The notes under the pieces: generated by a model | Database searches by the model: none | What the model was told of the DNA's origin: nothing | What the model saw: only the letters and a program-made list of their open reading frames with translations | Part shown: piece by piece, positions 44,896 to 54,621 of the stretch | Layout of the letters: each line of letters opens with the position of its first letter | How positions within the stretch are numbered: position 1 is the stretch's first letter | Position numbers and translations under genes: made by a program | NCBI RefSeq assembly: GCF_001653975.1 | Contig: NZ_CP014639.1 | Coordinates: 682,001-746,000 of the forward strand | Length of the DNA: 64,000 bases | Source: Candidatus Chlamydia sanziniae | Lineage (GTDB): Bacteria; Chlamydiota; Chlamydiia; Chlamydiales; Chlamydiaceae | Direction: 5' to 3'

Positions 44896-46230
44896 TTATA
44901 AAGATAAATTTGTTCGTATACCGTAAACTCGAGCAGTTCTTTTCTCTTTACATAAGGCAGGGTGAATATAAATTTGCATGTCTGGTGTGAGTGAGATATG
45001 AGGACCAAAGCCTAGAGTTGCAAAAGTTTCTATTACAGTTTCATAACGGCGTGTTTTTTCTTTGGTAGAAATGGCTTTTGGATTTACCTTATTAATCGCA
45101 CCGCCAAGACCGAAAAGATCCTGAGAATTACGATTGAAAGGGTTTGCTAACACCAATCCTCCGACAAAAGAACGGTTTACAGGCATTGCTTTTCCTGTGG
45201 CTCCGTTCCATCTTCCGAAGATATAGAGTTTTTCCCCTAAGTATTGTCCTGCATTTAGCGACCATCCAGTAGTTTGCGATTCTTGTTGAGGAACGCGACG
45301 TGTACTGTAGATCAACGCAGAATATTGGCCATTTCCACATTTAGATTGGGGAGCCCAAGAAACATAGCCGTAAAAGTTGTATTTGTTTCTTGTTAGATTA
45401 TAGATCGCAAAGTTTACACCATTGATGTTGAAGGCATCTTGGAACCCTAATTGAATATTGATTTGGGGATGTGGAGTGCATTGCATGTAAGTACCAACAC
45501 TTCCTAGAGAGTAGGTGGCACTAGCATTTTGTGAGAGGGCATAGCTAATAAACCCTGATTGTTGATCGTTGTCGTATAAGGTACCATCGATGGCATAAAG
45601 ACTGTACTGCCCTAGCACAAGAGTCCAAAGGCCTCTAGGAAAGGTTTGAGAGAAAGTAAGTTGGTTTATGTTATCTTCTCGTGATGTATAGTCGTTGATA
45701 CCACTGGCAATTCCCGAGGCTTTGCCAGCATTTATACCCGTATTTTTCCAGTAGCGCACAATAGTGTAAGTGAAGTCTATGCTGCCAGTCCCTGCTGTTA
45801 GAGAATTATACAGTTGCCAAGAGACGTTAGGACTAAAGTAAAATTGCCATGAAGGCATTTCTTCTGTTGCTGTTCTTGGAATAGTCACAGGATAGGACCA
45901 TTGGGGAAGAATAGTGGCATCCAAGGAAATCTTTGTATTCGTGGCTTCTTCTGCGGCTTTAGTTAGCTTGGAGAAAGATAAGCCGTTATCCCAAGGGCGT
46001 ACAGTAAAGAACTTATTGATAGGTGAAAGCAAAGAATGGGAATGTGTCTTGAGGATGTCTTCAGAAGGTTGAGGAGACTGTGGTAGAGGTTTAGGATGTT
46101 TTTTTTTGAGTCTATCCGCATAACGGTGGTGATGGTATTCTGGATGTTGAGGAGCCACTCCGTAACAGAACAGGGTAAATGTGCTGGAAGTACAGAGAAT
46201 GGTAAATGTAAGAGAACGAAGGAATATCAC
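44896..46230 (-). CDS. aaxA: Outer-membrane porin AaxA (OprB family)
   Basis: 444 residues from GTG 46230 with a Sec signal (about 1-25, FLRSLTFTILCTSSTFTLFCYG). A His-rich/Pro-rich stretch (about 30-60) precedes beta-barrel sequence, and the last residues (YGIRTNLSL) end in a non-aromatic residue instead of the common terminal Phe. It is the OprB-type arginine porin of the aax operon. First gene of aaxA-B-C, 36 bp before aaxB. Confidence 0.9.
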   Translation of the reverse strand: MIFLRSLTFTILCTSSTFTLFCYGVAPQHPEYHHHRYADRLKKKHPKPLPQSPQPSEDILKTHSHSLLSPINKFFTVRPWDNGLSFSKLTKAAEEATNTKISLDATILPQWSYPVTIPRTATEEMPSWQFYFSPNVSWQLYNSLTAGTGSIDFTYTIVRYWKNTGINAGKASGIASGINDYTSREDNINQLTFSQTFPRGLWTLVLGQYSLYAIDGTLYDNDQQSGFISYALSQNASATYSLGSVGTYMQCTPHPQINIQLGFQDAFNINGVNFAIYNLTRNKYNFYGYVSWAPQSKCGNGQYSALIYSTRRVPQQESQTTGWSLNAGQYLGEKLYIFGRWNGATGKAMPVNRSFVGGLVLANPFNRNSQDLFGLGGAINKVNPKAISTKEKTRRYETVIETFATLGFGPHISLTPDMQIYIHPALCKEKRTARVYGIRTNLSL

Positions 46231-46334
46231 GAACTACCTGTAGAAGAGCTCATTTTGCTTTGTTTGTGACTCTAAAAAAAGTAGTTGTTTTTATTCCATC
46301 ATTTTTAGGTCTCTTTACTTTTAGATTCTATAGA

Positions 46335-47123
46335 TTATTCTTCCATCTGGTGGCGAAGGAGAAGAGCAGCGGCATCATTACTAAGCAGTTTCTTGGAATA
46401 TGTGTATTGGATTTTTGCAATTTCTGGTAGATAAATTGGGGAGGAAAACTGCTGTGCTTTATAGATAATACCGAAATAGACAATGCCATAATTTCGGCAG
46501 AGCTCACCAATACGCATGACGTTTTCTTTGTTGTTGTCGATATAGATGATTTTCTTCGGCAGGAGGATTAAGCCTTCTAAAAAGCATTGTAATCCTGGGC
46601 CTTTATGGAGTTCTTCCGAGAATAAAACGCCACTATGATAAAGGAGTTGGTCAGGGAGGCTAAGTTTTAGTTGGGGAGCAGTTGCTTCTAATGAGACACT
46701 CACAGCTTGCAATTGTTTTAGGGTAAGATCTTTGGTTGTTTTAGGACGTTCTGTATAGGCGAAGATTGCCTTCCCCTGATCTTGTAATTTACTGATAAGC
46801 AGGGACATTGTAGGCTCTATAGGTTTTACAGATCCCATGTGTTGGATCTCGATCCAATAAGGGGTAACAGTTTCCCATGCCTCTCGTTCCGTGAGGCCAA
46901 GTTTTTGAAACTGCTCTATGGTTTTTTGTTGCCATAAAGAATGAGATAAAGCTTCTCCTCCTTGCAATAGTGTATCGTCAAGATCTAAGATAAGGCAGAA
47001 ATCTGCTTTGTCGTGGAGGATGTCTCCGGCAACTTGATGAATCGATTTTACCTCAATGTAGTGGACGTCTATTCCGAATAGAAAAGAGGGACATCCCAAC
47101 ACAAAAAAAATACAAAATTTCAT
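46335..47123 (-). CDS. Exported HAD-superfamily phosphatase-like protein (DUF2608 type)
   Basis: 262 residues with a short signal peptide (about 1-17, KFCIFFVLGCPSFLFG). HAD motif I LDLDDTLL carries D47 and D49; motif II is likely in AIFAYTERP and motif III/IV in KIIYIDNNKENV. Exported HAD proteins of this size in chlamydiae resemble acid phosphatases of unknown substrate. GAGG lies before the ATG. It lies between aroDE and aaxA on the same strand and corresponds to CT371. Confidence 0.8.
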   Translation of the reverse strand: MKFCIFFVLGCPSFLFGIDVHYIEVKSIHQVAGDILHDKADFCLILDLDDTLLQGGEALSHSLWQQKTIEQFQKLGLTEREAWETVTPYWIEIQHMGSVKPIEPTMSLLISKLQDQGKAIFAYTERPKTTKDLTLKQLQAVSVSLEATAPQLKLSLPDQLLYHSGVLFSEELHKGPGLQCFLEGLILLPKKIIYIDNNKENVMRIGELCRNYGIVYFGIIYKAQQFSSPIYLPEIAKIQYTYSKKLLSNDAAALLLRHQMEE

Positions 47124-47171
47124 TGTAGCCTCATAAAATGTTGGTTCAGGATAGGGTAAAAAACGTATTTT

Positions 47172-48605
47172 TTATACGGTGATTAGGAGATTTTTTACAA
47201 AATTACGAAAAAGATCACAGTCTTTTTTTGTTAAGGTATCCGGAAACCAAAGTGCGAATTGTAATAGAGCTTGTTCGATAAACATTTCATAACCATGAAG
47301 AACAGAAACTCCTCGTTTTCTCGCTTCTTGAAGGTAGGGAGGGAAATAAGGGAGTGTGTTAATATCCATAATTGTCGAGGGGAAGATCCAGGGAAAAGGC
47401 ACTTGTGAAGGAAGACTATTGATTAGGATATCCGCTCTATTCAAAGTCGGTAGTGAGTCTAAGGTATAGGCTTTACCATGGCAAAGCCTAGCCAGTTGTT
47501 GCGCATTGGAGAGTGTACGGTTAAAAATATGAATATGGGCACCTTGAGTAGCAAGAGCTGTAGCGATCCCGCTTGCCGCACCTCCTGCACCAAGAATGGC
47601 AACATGCTGATGTTCTATAGGAATGCAATGAGATTGTAAAAGATGCACAACTGCTAAGCCATCTGTGTTGTAGCCAAGGATGTTTCTTTTATCTAAAACT
47701 AATGTGTTTATAGAGTTACAGTGTGTTGCTGATTTATCGAGAATATCAACATAATTAAGAACTGCGGTTTTCAATGGCATAGTTACACTAAGTCCATGAA
47801 AGGGCAAACTTCGTATCATTGAAAACAATGGTGTAAGTTCGTCTTTAGAGACGGGGAGTTTGATATAGATTGCATTGAAGCCAAGTTTTGTAAATAGGAA
47901 ATTATGAGTAAGGTGACTGAGACTATTGTTTAGAGGATTTCCTATGAGACCGTAAATTTTGAGTTCTTTTGTTAGACGGGTGTAATTGTAATTAAGTAGC
48001 TCATTGATGGAGGGTTGTCCTAGTACGGCTCTTGGAGATTGGATACCTGCGGCATAGTTCATGGCGTTTCCTATGAATGGGGATAACAATCGTGAAGGTA
48101 AGCCATAGGGACCTGTACAGAGCAGGGTTGTATTTGAAGGCAGACAGCAAGCCTCTTGTATGTATTTAAGAGTTTGACTTGTGTTTGTTGGAGATAGGAC
48201 GATTTTGTAGTAGTCTGCAGGAGTTAAAAGCATTTCGCGATGTAGAGTATGTAGATCTTCCTCGGTATCCGTATGATAGGAGAGGATAATTTTTAATTTA
48301 GGGTGACGTACTTGAATTTTTTTTAATGTTGCTTTAGGAAAGTTTTTATCAATGTCGAGATAAGTAGGAGCAAGAGCTGCTAAAGATTTTATTTTTTTTA
48401 TCCATGATGTTAGAGAAAAAGCTGAACTTGTTTTGAATGTAAGAATTGATTGTTTTGCTATGGTGATGAGCATAGAGAGCTCTTCATCACTTAGAGAGGA
48501 TAGAGCATCTACACGTATTTCTATAATATCTGAGAGTGAGAGAGAATCTAAAATTTGTTGTTGAGCTTCGGAAAATGTTGGTCCGCTAATGGTTGCACAT
48601 AGCAT
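47172..48605 (-). CDS. aroDE: Bifunctional 3-dehydroquinate dehydratase / shikimate dehydrogenase
   Basis: 477 residues joining type I AroD (about 1-215) to AroE (about 225-477). AroD residues: IDKNFPKATLK region and the Lys in YKIVLSPTN; AroE has YGLIGNPLNNSLSHLTHN, and the NADP loop AILGAGGAASGIATAL. The fusion is standard in chlamydiae. It catalyses steps 3 and 4 of the shikimate pathway. It overlaps aroB by 20 bp and is the last gene of the operon aroA-K-C-B-DE. Confidence 0.95.
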   Translation of the reverse strand: MLCATISGPTFSEAQQQILDSLSLSDIIEIRVDALSSLSDEELSMLITIAKQSILTFKTSSAFSLTSWIKKIKSLAALAPTYLDIDKNFPKATLKKIQVRHPKLKIILSYHTDTEEDLHTLHREMLLTPADYYKIVLSPTNTSQTLKYIQEACCLPSNTTLLCTGPYGLPSRLLSPFIGNAMNYAAGIQSPRAVLGQPSINELLNYNYTRLTKELKIYGLIGNPLNNSLSHLTHNFLFTKLGFNAIYIKLPVSKDELTPLFSMIRSLPFHGLSVTMPLKTAVLNYVDILDKSATHCNSINTLVLDKRNILGYNTDGLAVVHLLQSHCIPIEHQHVAILGAGGAASGIATALATQGAHIHIFNRTLSNAQQLARLCHGKAYTLDSLPTLNRADILINSLPSQVPFPWIFPSTIMDINTLPYFPPYLQEARKRGVSVLHGYEMFIEQALLQFALWFPDTLTKKDCDLFRNFVKNLLITV

Positions 48606-49725
48606 AGCTTTCGTTCTCTAAAATTTCATAAAGAATGTCCATATCGGGAGGAGCACAGTAAGCCCCGTTGAATGATGCTGCGCGGCCTAGATGTTCTACC
48701 ATGACCATCCTTATAGTATGTTTAGATAGGTTCTTCTTGTCGTATCCTAGAGTATGGATAATAAGTTCAGGATTGTAAAAGTTTTTATGAAGATGTTCAG
48801 GAATGGTGTTTTTTAAGTCTTCAAATGAGGAAGGGAGTTGGAAACGCTTAAGTAGTTTTTGAAGTTGCTCAAGGAGTTGAGGATTTTGCATAACTTGTGA
48901 AGCTAAGGAAATTTTTGCTTCTACCATCATGCCGACGCTTACGGCTTGACCATGATTGATAGAACCTTTAGATAAAGTTTCTATTGCATGAGCTATAGAG
49001 TGACCGAAGTTCAGAATTGTTCGCAAATTTAAGTTATTGAGATCTTCTGCAACAATAGTAGCTTTAACTTGACAATTACGTTTGATAAACTCATTGAGAA
49101 TTTGTGACGAAGAGAAGAGCATGCTACTGTGGTTGTCTAAGAATTCCCAGAGGTAGGCATCAGCGATGCAGCCATGTTTTATGGCTTCAGCGATTCCATA
49201 GTTCCATTCTTGCCTAGGGAGTGTAGATAAAAATTCGGGACACATCCAAACATCTTTAGGTAAGTAAAAGGTTCCTAAGCGATTTTTTATTCCCCGAAGA
49301 TTGATGCCATTTTTCCCTCCAATGCCAGCATCAATCATAGCAGTGATTGTCGTGGGGATGAGATAGAGTTGCATGCCTCTACAGTAAGTAGAAGCAAGGA
49401 ACCCCGCCATGTCCAACACAGTGCCTCCGCCAATCCCGAGGATAGAGGAACCTAAGGAGACTCCCAAATCTACGAGTTGGTGTTGTAGGGAAATAAAGAT
49501 TTCCCATGTTTTATTTTGTTCTCCAGGGGGAAAGGTAAGCATGATGACTTCGTAACCAAGCTCCTCCATGTAGTTGAGAATCGGAGGTAGGATATGGCGC
49601 TCTAAAGATAAATCCGTAATGATAACTATAGGATAAGCTGTAGATAAAGAAGAAAAGAGCTTTTTTTGGAAAAAGTTATCTACAAGTTTTATGTTATGTG
49701 GTGTAGTCGTTATTGTTTCTATCAT
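48586..49725 (-). CDS. aroB: 3-dehydroquinate synthase
   Basis: 379 residues. NAD-binding [37 protein letters not shown] and metal-ligand regions ([21 protein letters not shown]) are all present. It converts DAHP to 3-dehydroquinate. Its start overlaps the aroC stop (4 bp) and its end overlaps aroDE by 20 bp, so the operon is tightly coupled. Confidence 0.96.
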   Translation of the reverse strand: MIETITTTPHNIKLVDNFFQKKLFSSLSTAYPIVIITDLSLERHILPPILNYMEELGYEVIMLTFPPGEQNKTWEIFISLQHQLVDLGVSLGSSILGIGGGTVLDMAGFLASTYCRGMQLYLIPTTITAMIDAGIGGKNGINLRGIKNRLGTFYLPKDVWMCPEFLSTLPRQEWNYGIAEAIKHGCIADAYLWEFLDNHSSMLFSSSQILNEFIKRNCQVKATIVAEDLNNLNLRTILNFGHSIAHAIETLSKGSINHGQAVSVGMMVEAKISLASQVMQNPQLLEQLQKLLKRFQLPSSFEDLKNTIPEHLHKNFYNPELIIHTLGYDKKNLSKHTIRMVMVEHLGRAASFNGAYCAPPDMDILYEILENESYAMCNH

Positions 49726-50801
49726 AGCTTAGAACATCGTTGATGTAATAGTAGATCTGCGAGGACAAGGTTTATCATAGCTTCAACAACAGCAACCGCA
49801 CGTATAGCAACACAAGGATCATGACGTCCTGTTTCAGGTGTAGCATAAGTAGCTGGTTTTCCTGTTTTTGTAATTGTAAGACAAGGTGTCCCTATAGAAG
49901 ATGTAGGTTTAAAGGCCACACGCCCTTCTAGTGGTTGTCCTATAGTAATGCCTCCTAATATCCCTCCACAACGATTGGATTGAAGAGAGACCTGACCTTC
50001 TTGCATAATAAAGGAATCAGTATATTCAGATCCGCGCATTTGTGTAGAGCTAAAACCTAATCCTATTTCGAATCCCTTAGTTGCTGGGATGCTCATAAGT
50101 CCACCGGCGAGTAAGGCGTGTACTTTGCCAAAAAGGGGTTCACCAAGAGATTCGTGAATAGGGGATGTGATAAAGGAAACAACACCTCCTACAGAATCAC
50201 GATCTTGAATTAAGGAGGAAAGAACATTTTGAATAGATTCTTTAGGTAGGGGAGAATAAAATGGCGAAGAGTAGATTTCTTTGCGAAATTCTTCCGATAA
50301 CAAGGGATAAGATGTTAAATTTAAAGGTCCTAGGCTTGAAAGATAGGCTAGTGTAAATATATCGTAGTAAGCAAGGAATTTGCCTGCAATCACGCCTGCA
50401 GCTACCCGACAAGCAGTTTCGCGAGCCGAAGCTCGACCTCCTCCAAGAGGATCTACCGAGCCAAATTTTTGTTCATAAGCAAATTGTGCGTGTCCGGGGC
50501 GATATAACATGTGTTGCGCTTGATAAGGAGCGCTGTCCACATCAGTATTAAAGATTTGCAGAGCAATAGGAGTGCCTGTGGTTTTTCCTTTGTAGACCCC
50601 AGAAAGAATATGGACAAAATCAGACTCTTGGCGTGGCGAGGTTCCCCATTGCCCTGGACAACGTCGTGCCATAGGAGATAAAAAATCTTTTGTAGCAAGA
50701 TCAAGGCCTGCAGGACAGCCATCGATAACTACACCAATAGAAGGACCATGGGATTCTCCCCATGTAGTAAAAGAAAATAAAGAGCCAAAACGATTTTTCA
50801 T
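49722..50801 (-). CDS. aroC: Chorismate synthase
   Basis: 359 residues from ATG 50801, which overlaps the aroK stop as ATGA. The frame is open for 11 more codons inside aroK, but the [19 protein letters not shown] start fits the family. [18 protein letters not shown] and the [18 protein letters not shown] region are conserved. It makes chorismate from EPSP using reduced FMN. Fourth step from the end of the shikimate run. Confidence 0.96.
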   Translation of the reverse strand: MKNRFGSLFSFTTWGESHGPSIGVVIDGCPAGLDLATKDFLSPMARRCPGQWGTSPRQESDFVHILSGVYKGKTTGTPIALQIFNTDVDSAPYQAQHMLYRPGHAQFAYEQKFGSVDPLGGGRASARETACRVAAGVIAGKFLAYYDIFTLAYLSSLGPLNLTSYPLLSEEFRKEIYSSPFYSPLPKESIQNVLSSLIQDRDSVGGVVSFITSPIHESLGEPLFGKVHALLAGGLMSIPATKGFEIGLGFSSTQMRGSEYTDSFIMQEGQVSLQSNRCGGILGGITIGQPLEGRVAFKPTSSIGTPCLTITKTGKPATYATPETGRHDPCVAIRAVAVVEAMINLVLADLLLHQRCSKL

Positions 50802-51346
50802 TTGCTTAATAAGAGAACATGGAGAGTGTGACATGCCCGTTGTACGGAATTCTTATCCGATAAGTTTATGGTATCTACAGGAAAAGTATAATGTGCAATC
50901 TCTGTCATGCGCTGAATGCGCTGGATTAAAGTTTCTTCTAAAGTTCCTTGTATTGCAGATTTCTTAAGACTTTTTGGAAGTCCTCTTTTATGCAATCTTG
51001 CATACACTGAGGATAAAGCAAGGGATAAGAACACAATGCAACCTTTGTTCTTAATTACCTGGTAAGCTTTTTTATTCATAAGAGTACCTCCTCCTAAGGC
51101 AAAGACGTAGCTTTCTTCAGAGCATGAGAGAATTGACAAGAAGGACAATTGTTCAGTTTCCCACTCGCGGAAACGCTCCTCTCCATAAACTGTATAAAGT
51201 TCATCACATGTAGAATATAATTCACAACCGTAGTTGCTTACAATTAAATCATCAAGATCATAGAAGAAAGCGGATAAGTAATTCGCTAGTGCTTTACCTA
51301 ACAAGGTTTTTCCGCTTGTAGGTAGACCACATAGGTATATCTGCAT
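50798..51346 (-). CDS. aroK: Shikimate kinase
   Basis: 182 residues. Walker [16 protein letters not shown] (residues 7-21), substrate-site DLDD at about 31-34, the EERFREWE motif and Gly-rich FALGGGTLM motif of shikimate kinases are present. It phosphorylates shikimate at C3. It overlaps the aroA 3' end by 53 bp and aroC by 4 bp. Confidence 0.94.
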   Translation of the reverse strand: MQIYLCGLPTSGKTLLGKALANYLSAFFYDLDDLIVSNYGCELYSTCDELYTVYGEERFREWETEQLSFLSILSCSEESYVFALGGGTLMNKKAYQVIKNKGCIVFLSLALSSVYARLHKRGLPKSLKKSAIQGTLEETLIQRIQRMTEIAHYTFPVDTINLSDKNSVQRACHTLHVLLLSK

Positions 51347-52619
51347 AGCACTCCTTGATATTGGCGTTCATAGTATTTAAGGTCTGAATGAAATTGGGAA
51401 AAGTTTTTTTCACACACATAGTATTATAGATTGTGCTCTCCCCAGTAGCATGTAGGGCTGCTATTGTTAATGCCATGGCAATTCTATGGTCGTTGTGGGA
51501 ATCCATAGTAGCTCCATAGAGTGGGCTAGGATTAATCAAGAGTCCGTCATGAGTGGGCTGTATACAGGCTCCCATTTTTTGTAGTTCTTCTGTAATGGCG
51601 AGAATGCGATCACTTTCTTTGTTTTTTGCACTTGATGCATTGTAAAGTTGCGAAGGGGAATTTGCAAAGCAACAGAGTACCGTAAGGATGGGGAGAGCAT
51701 CGATAAAAGTATCCATATCTACAGAATCTCCAGAAAATTTTGAGGGATAAATAGTGATATTAGAATTGTCAAATTCTAAAGAAGCCCCAAGCTTTTTCAT
51801 TAAGAGAAACAAGGCTTTATCTCCTTGTATATCTTGCATGTCCAGGTTAAGGAGATGAGTGGGGAGTGAACATTTAGAAAGTAATGCAGCAGCAGCAATG
51901 AATGCTGCACTACTGAAGTCTCCACTTACGGTATAGGAGAATCCTGTAGGACGGAAGAATCCTGGAAAAGAGTACGTGTCATCGGAATATGAATAGGGAA
52001 TGGCGAGTTGTTCAAGCCACCATAAGCTTAAGGCGAACCACGGAGTCTCTTTGGGGTTAATGATCTTGAAAGAGAAAGGACCTTCTGCTAGTGAGCATGC
52101 TGTTGCTAAGGAGGAGGCATATTGAGAATCGCTACCTTCGATATCTGTGTATCCTGAGCGCAAAGGACCTGATAACGAAAAGGGAAGCATGTGATTTGTC
52201 GAAGAGAAAGTGAAGGAAGCTCCGAAATTTTCCAAGGCATAGATCAGAGGGGTCATAGGACGGCGTTGTAAGAGATAAGAACCTGTGATGGTGATTTCTT
52301 TCGAAAACATACAAGCTAAAGATGTGATGAAACGTAAAACAATTCCTGAATTCCCTGCGTCTATAATTGTTTTATTTGGAAAATGAGCACAGGGATTTCC
52401 TCTAATTTCTAGTGATGTCGGAAATTTTTTTATTGCAGCTCCCATTTGCTTACAAGCGTGAATCATTGTTGCTGTATCAGGAGAATCTAGGTAGTTATGG
52501 ATAGTGGAAAATCCATTAGCTACGGATGCCCATAAAATGGCACGTAGGGTATGGGACTTAGATGCAGGAGTAATAACGTTCCCATGTACTGAAGAGGGAG
52601 AGACTTTATAAATAAGCAT
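51294..52619 (-). CDS. aroA: 5-enolpyruvylshikimate-3-phosphate synthase
   Basis: 441 residues. The family patterns are visible: ASKSHTLRAILWASVANG near the N-terminus, DAGNSGIVLRFITSLA, and the DGLLINPS...HNDHRIAMALTIAAL C-terminal motif. It makes EPSP from shikimate-3-phosphate and PEP. It is the first gene of the leftward aro operon, 71 bp downstream of the end of the biotin operon, so read-through from the bio genes is possible. Confidence 0.95.
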   Translation of the reverse strand: MLIYKVSPSSVHGNVITPASKSHTLRAILWASVANGFSTIHNYLDSPDTATMIHACKQMGAAIKKFPTSLEIRGNPCAHFPNKTIIDAGNSGIVLRFITSLACMFSKEITITGSYLLQRRPMTPLIYALENFGASFTFSSTNHMLPFSLSGPLRSGYTDIEGSDSQYASSLATACSLAEGPFSFKIINPKETPWFALSLWWLEQLAIPYSYSDDTYSFPGFFRPTGFSYTVSGDFSSAAFIAAAALLSKCSLPTHLLNLDMQDIQGDKALFLLMKKLGASLEFDNSNITIYPSKFSGDSVDMDTFIDALPILTVLCCFANSPSQLYNASSAKNKESDRILAITEELQKMGACIQPTHDGLLINPSPLYGATMDSHNDHRIAMALTIAALHATGESTIYNTMCVKKTFPNFIQTLNTMNANIKECYADIPMWSTYKRKNLVR

Positions 52620-52690
52620 TATAGAACAAACTTATTCATTGTGTTGAAGATAACTTGCCTGAATTCTTTATTTGTCGTCTAAGGAAAATT

Positions 52691-53368
52691 CTATAAATTT
52701 ATGTCTATAGAGTGTTTTTTAAGGAGCCTATCTTCAAGTGCATTCACAAGCCGTAGGCAAAGTTCTGCTTCGAATTTACAGGAATAGCCTAGGAGTTTTT
52801 TGCCATGGGGAATAGTAGAAAGTTTGTGTTCCATTTCTGCGAGATGTTCTTGCTCTTCCATAATGATAGGCTTAATTGTGATTTTACTTTTCATAGCTGA
52901 TAAAATTTCATGGTAGATGGTATAGAGTTCCGATGCACGGAGTTCTATGGCATAAGTCACTAAGACATAGGCTGTAGTTTTTAAGGCTTGCCCGGATAAG
53001 TGATAGTTGTTTTTTAGCACAGAACATGTTTTTAAATCCAAGAGATGAAGATAGTATTTTGTAATAAGACCTCCAATGAGACTTTGCGGTGTATAGTTAG
53101 GAAAAGGTATGTTAGTGATTCTTGGAATTTGTGATTTTAAATAGTAGGCGTGACGGAATTCTTCAGCTGCATGTTTTAACACTTCTTGTTTGACTTCGGT
53201 AGGGTGTTGGCTTGATGAAATTTTTTTCGCCCCATTGTTTTCTAAAAAGGATAAGGTATTAATCCATTGAGCATGACGATAACAGTCATTTGAGCTCGCA
53301 ATCTGTTCGAGGATGGGCCTCCAGCGTGAGGCGTAAGGTATAAAATGTTTTATTGTGTTTGTAGACAT
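52691..53368 (-). CDS. Ferritin-like di-iron carboxylate protein ending the biotin operon
   Basis: 225 residues from ATG 53368, chosen because AGAGGTA lies just upstream; the frame is open 94 codons more, but that part is bioA in another frame. Predicted four-helix bundle with ligand-type residues: E43 in FLENN, E70-x-x-H73 in EEFRH, E142/E147 in AIELRASELY, and E172-x-x-H175 in EEQEH. Two E-x-x-H helices are the pattern of non-haem di-iron proteins (rubrerythrin, MiaE-like, and oxygenase relatives). The gene overlaps the bioA stop by 19 bp, so it is coupled to the biotin genes. Known bio operons do not need a ferritin-like enzyme; the role is unknown and most likely linked to biotin or pimeloyl supply. 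Confidence 0.75.
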   Translation of the reverse strand: MSTNTIKHFIPYASRWRPILEQIASSNDCYRHAQWINTLSFLENNGAKKISSSQHPTEVKQEVLKHAAEEFRHAYYLKSQIPRITNIPFPNYTPQSLIGGLITKYYLHLLDLKTCSVLKNNYHLSGQALKTTAYVLVTYAIELRASELYTIYHEILSAMKSKITIKPIIMEEQEHLAEMEHKLSTIPHGKKLLGYSCKFEAELCLRLVNALEDRLLKKHSIDINL

Positions 53369-54621
53369 AGTACCTCTTGTAAAAGTGCGTAAATGATGAG
53401 GAGTTCTTCTTTTTGAATACAGTAAGGAGGGAGAATGTATAATGTATTGCCTAAGGGACGGAGAATCACACCACGGTCTAAGAAAAAGGCATTGAGATGA
53501 TCTCTGAGGTGAGAGAAATAACCCGTAGCTTCTGTAGGGTAGTCTATGGCAAGCAAGGTTCCCAGTACATCGCATCTTTGCCACGATGAACCATAGCGTT
53601 CTTGAAAGTTTCGATGACAACACTCTATCATTTGTCTTTGTGCAAGACATTCAGAAGATAGGGTGAGGTCTAGGGAGGCAAGAGCCACGCTACAGGCTAA
53701 GGGATTTCCTGCAAAGGTATGACCATGGAGAAGGGCTTTATGGCGATCTTTGGAAATAAAGGCTTGATGAATTTTTTCTGTGGTAACTGTCAAAGCGAGA
53801 GGAATGTACCCTCCTGTTAATCCCTTGGAGAGACACATAATATCAGGAGTGAAGTCTAGGTACTCAGAAGCAAAAAGAGGTCCTGTACGTCCAAATCCTG
53901 TGAGGATTTCATCAGCAATGCAAAGAACCCCGTAATGTTTGGCGATTTTAAGAATCTCACAAAGCGCTTCTGGATTGTGGATAAGCATACCCCCTGTACC
54001 TTGTAATATTGGCTCATAAACAAAGGCTATAATATCTTCTTGTGAAAAGGCCTTTTGTGCTTGTGCGATAGCGAGCTCTTCTTTCCCGTAATAAGGAGGG
54101 AGAATCGTATCACAGGGGAAGAAAAAATTATGAAAAGGCGCTGTTCCTGGGCTACGCTCTGCTACTGCCATAGCTCCGAAGGTATCCCCGTGATAGCTAT
54201 TAGCAAATGAAATGAAGCGGGACTTCGTTTTTCCTTGGTTGTAGTAATATTGTATTGCGATTTTTAAAGCGATTTCTATAGAAGTTGCTCCATTATCAGA
54301 GAAAAAGAAATGCTCTAATCCTTTTGGCAATACTGCTGCTAACTTTGAGACAAGTTCAAGAGCTGGGGTATGCGTGAAATTTGCAAAGATAACATGCTCC
54401 AACGTATGTGCTTGCTCACAGAGCTTTTTTGTGATGTAGGGATGATTATGGCCATGGAGATTACACCACCATGAAGATATGGCATCGAGATATTTCTCCC
54501 CTGATGCACTATAAAGGTAGGCTCCTTCTCCTCGCGTAATAAGAATAGGATCGGGGTCTAGCGCAGCTTGGGTAAAGGGGTACCAGATGAACCCCTGATT
54601 GTTTTCTCTATGTTTTTCCAT
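53350..54621 (-). CDS. bioA: Adenosylmethionine-8-amino-7-oxononanoate aminotransferase
   Basis: 423 residues from ATG 54621, five bases after a perfect GGAGG; other in-frame ATGs at 54633 and 54726 lie inside bioD. N-terminal IWYPFTQAALDPDPILI, the SSWWCNLHGHNHP segment and LSKGLTGGYIPLALTV, containing the PLP lysine, are as in BioA. It aminates KAPA to DAPA using S-adenosylmethionine as amino donor. The start overlaps bioD by 64 bp. Confidence 0.95.
   Translation of the reverse strand: MEKHRENNQGFIWYPFTQAALDPDPILITRGEGAYLYSASGEKYLDAISSWWCNLHGHNHPYITKKLCEQAHTLEHVIFANFTHTPALELVSKLAAVLPKGLEHFFFSDNGATSIEIALKIAIQYYYNQGKTKSRFISFANSYHGDTFGAMAVAERSPGTAPFHNFFFPCDTILPPYYGKEELAIAQAQKAFSQEDIIAFVYEPILQGTGGMLIHNPEALCEILKIAKHYGVLCIADEILTGFGRTGPLFASEYLDFTPDIMCLSKGLTGGYIPLALTVTTEKIHQAFISKDRHKALLHGHTFAGNPLACSVALASLDLTLSSECLAQRQMIECCHRNFQERYGSSWQRCDVLGTLLAIDYPTEATGYFSHLRDHLNAFFLDRGVILRPLGNTLYILPPYCIQKEELLIIYALLQEVLCLQTQ

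Noticed and set aside
46328..46510. Several 60-100 codon frames antisense or in shifted frames to real genes
   Set aside because: They lie wholly within well-supported genes, lack ribosome sites and have no family features.
53369..53650. 94-codon N-terminal extension of the ferritin-like gene
   Set aside because: It lies wholly within bioA in another frame, is Arg/Ser/Cys-rich and unlike a folded domain, and a ribosome site directly precedes the inner ATG.
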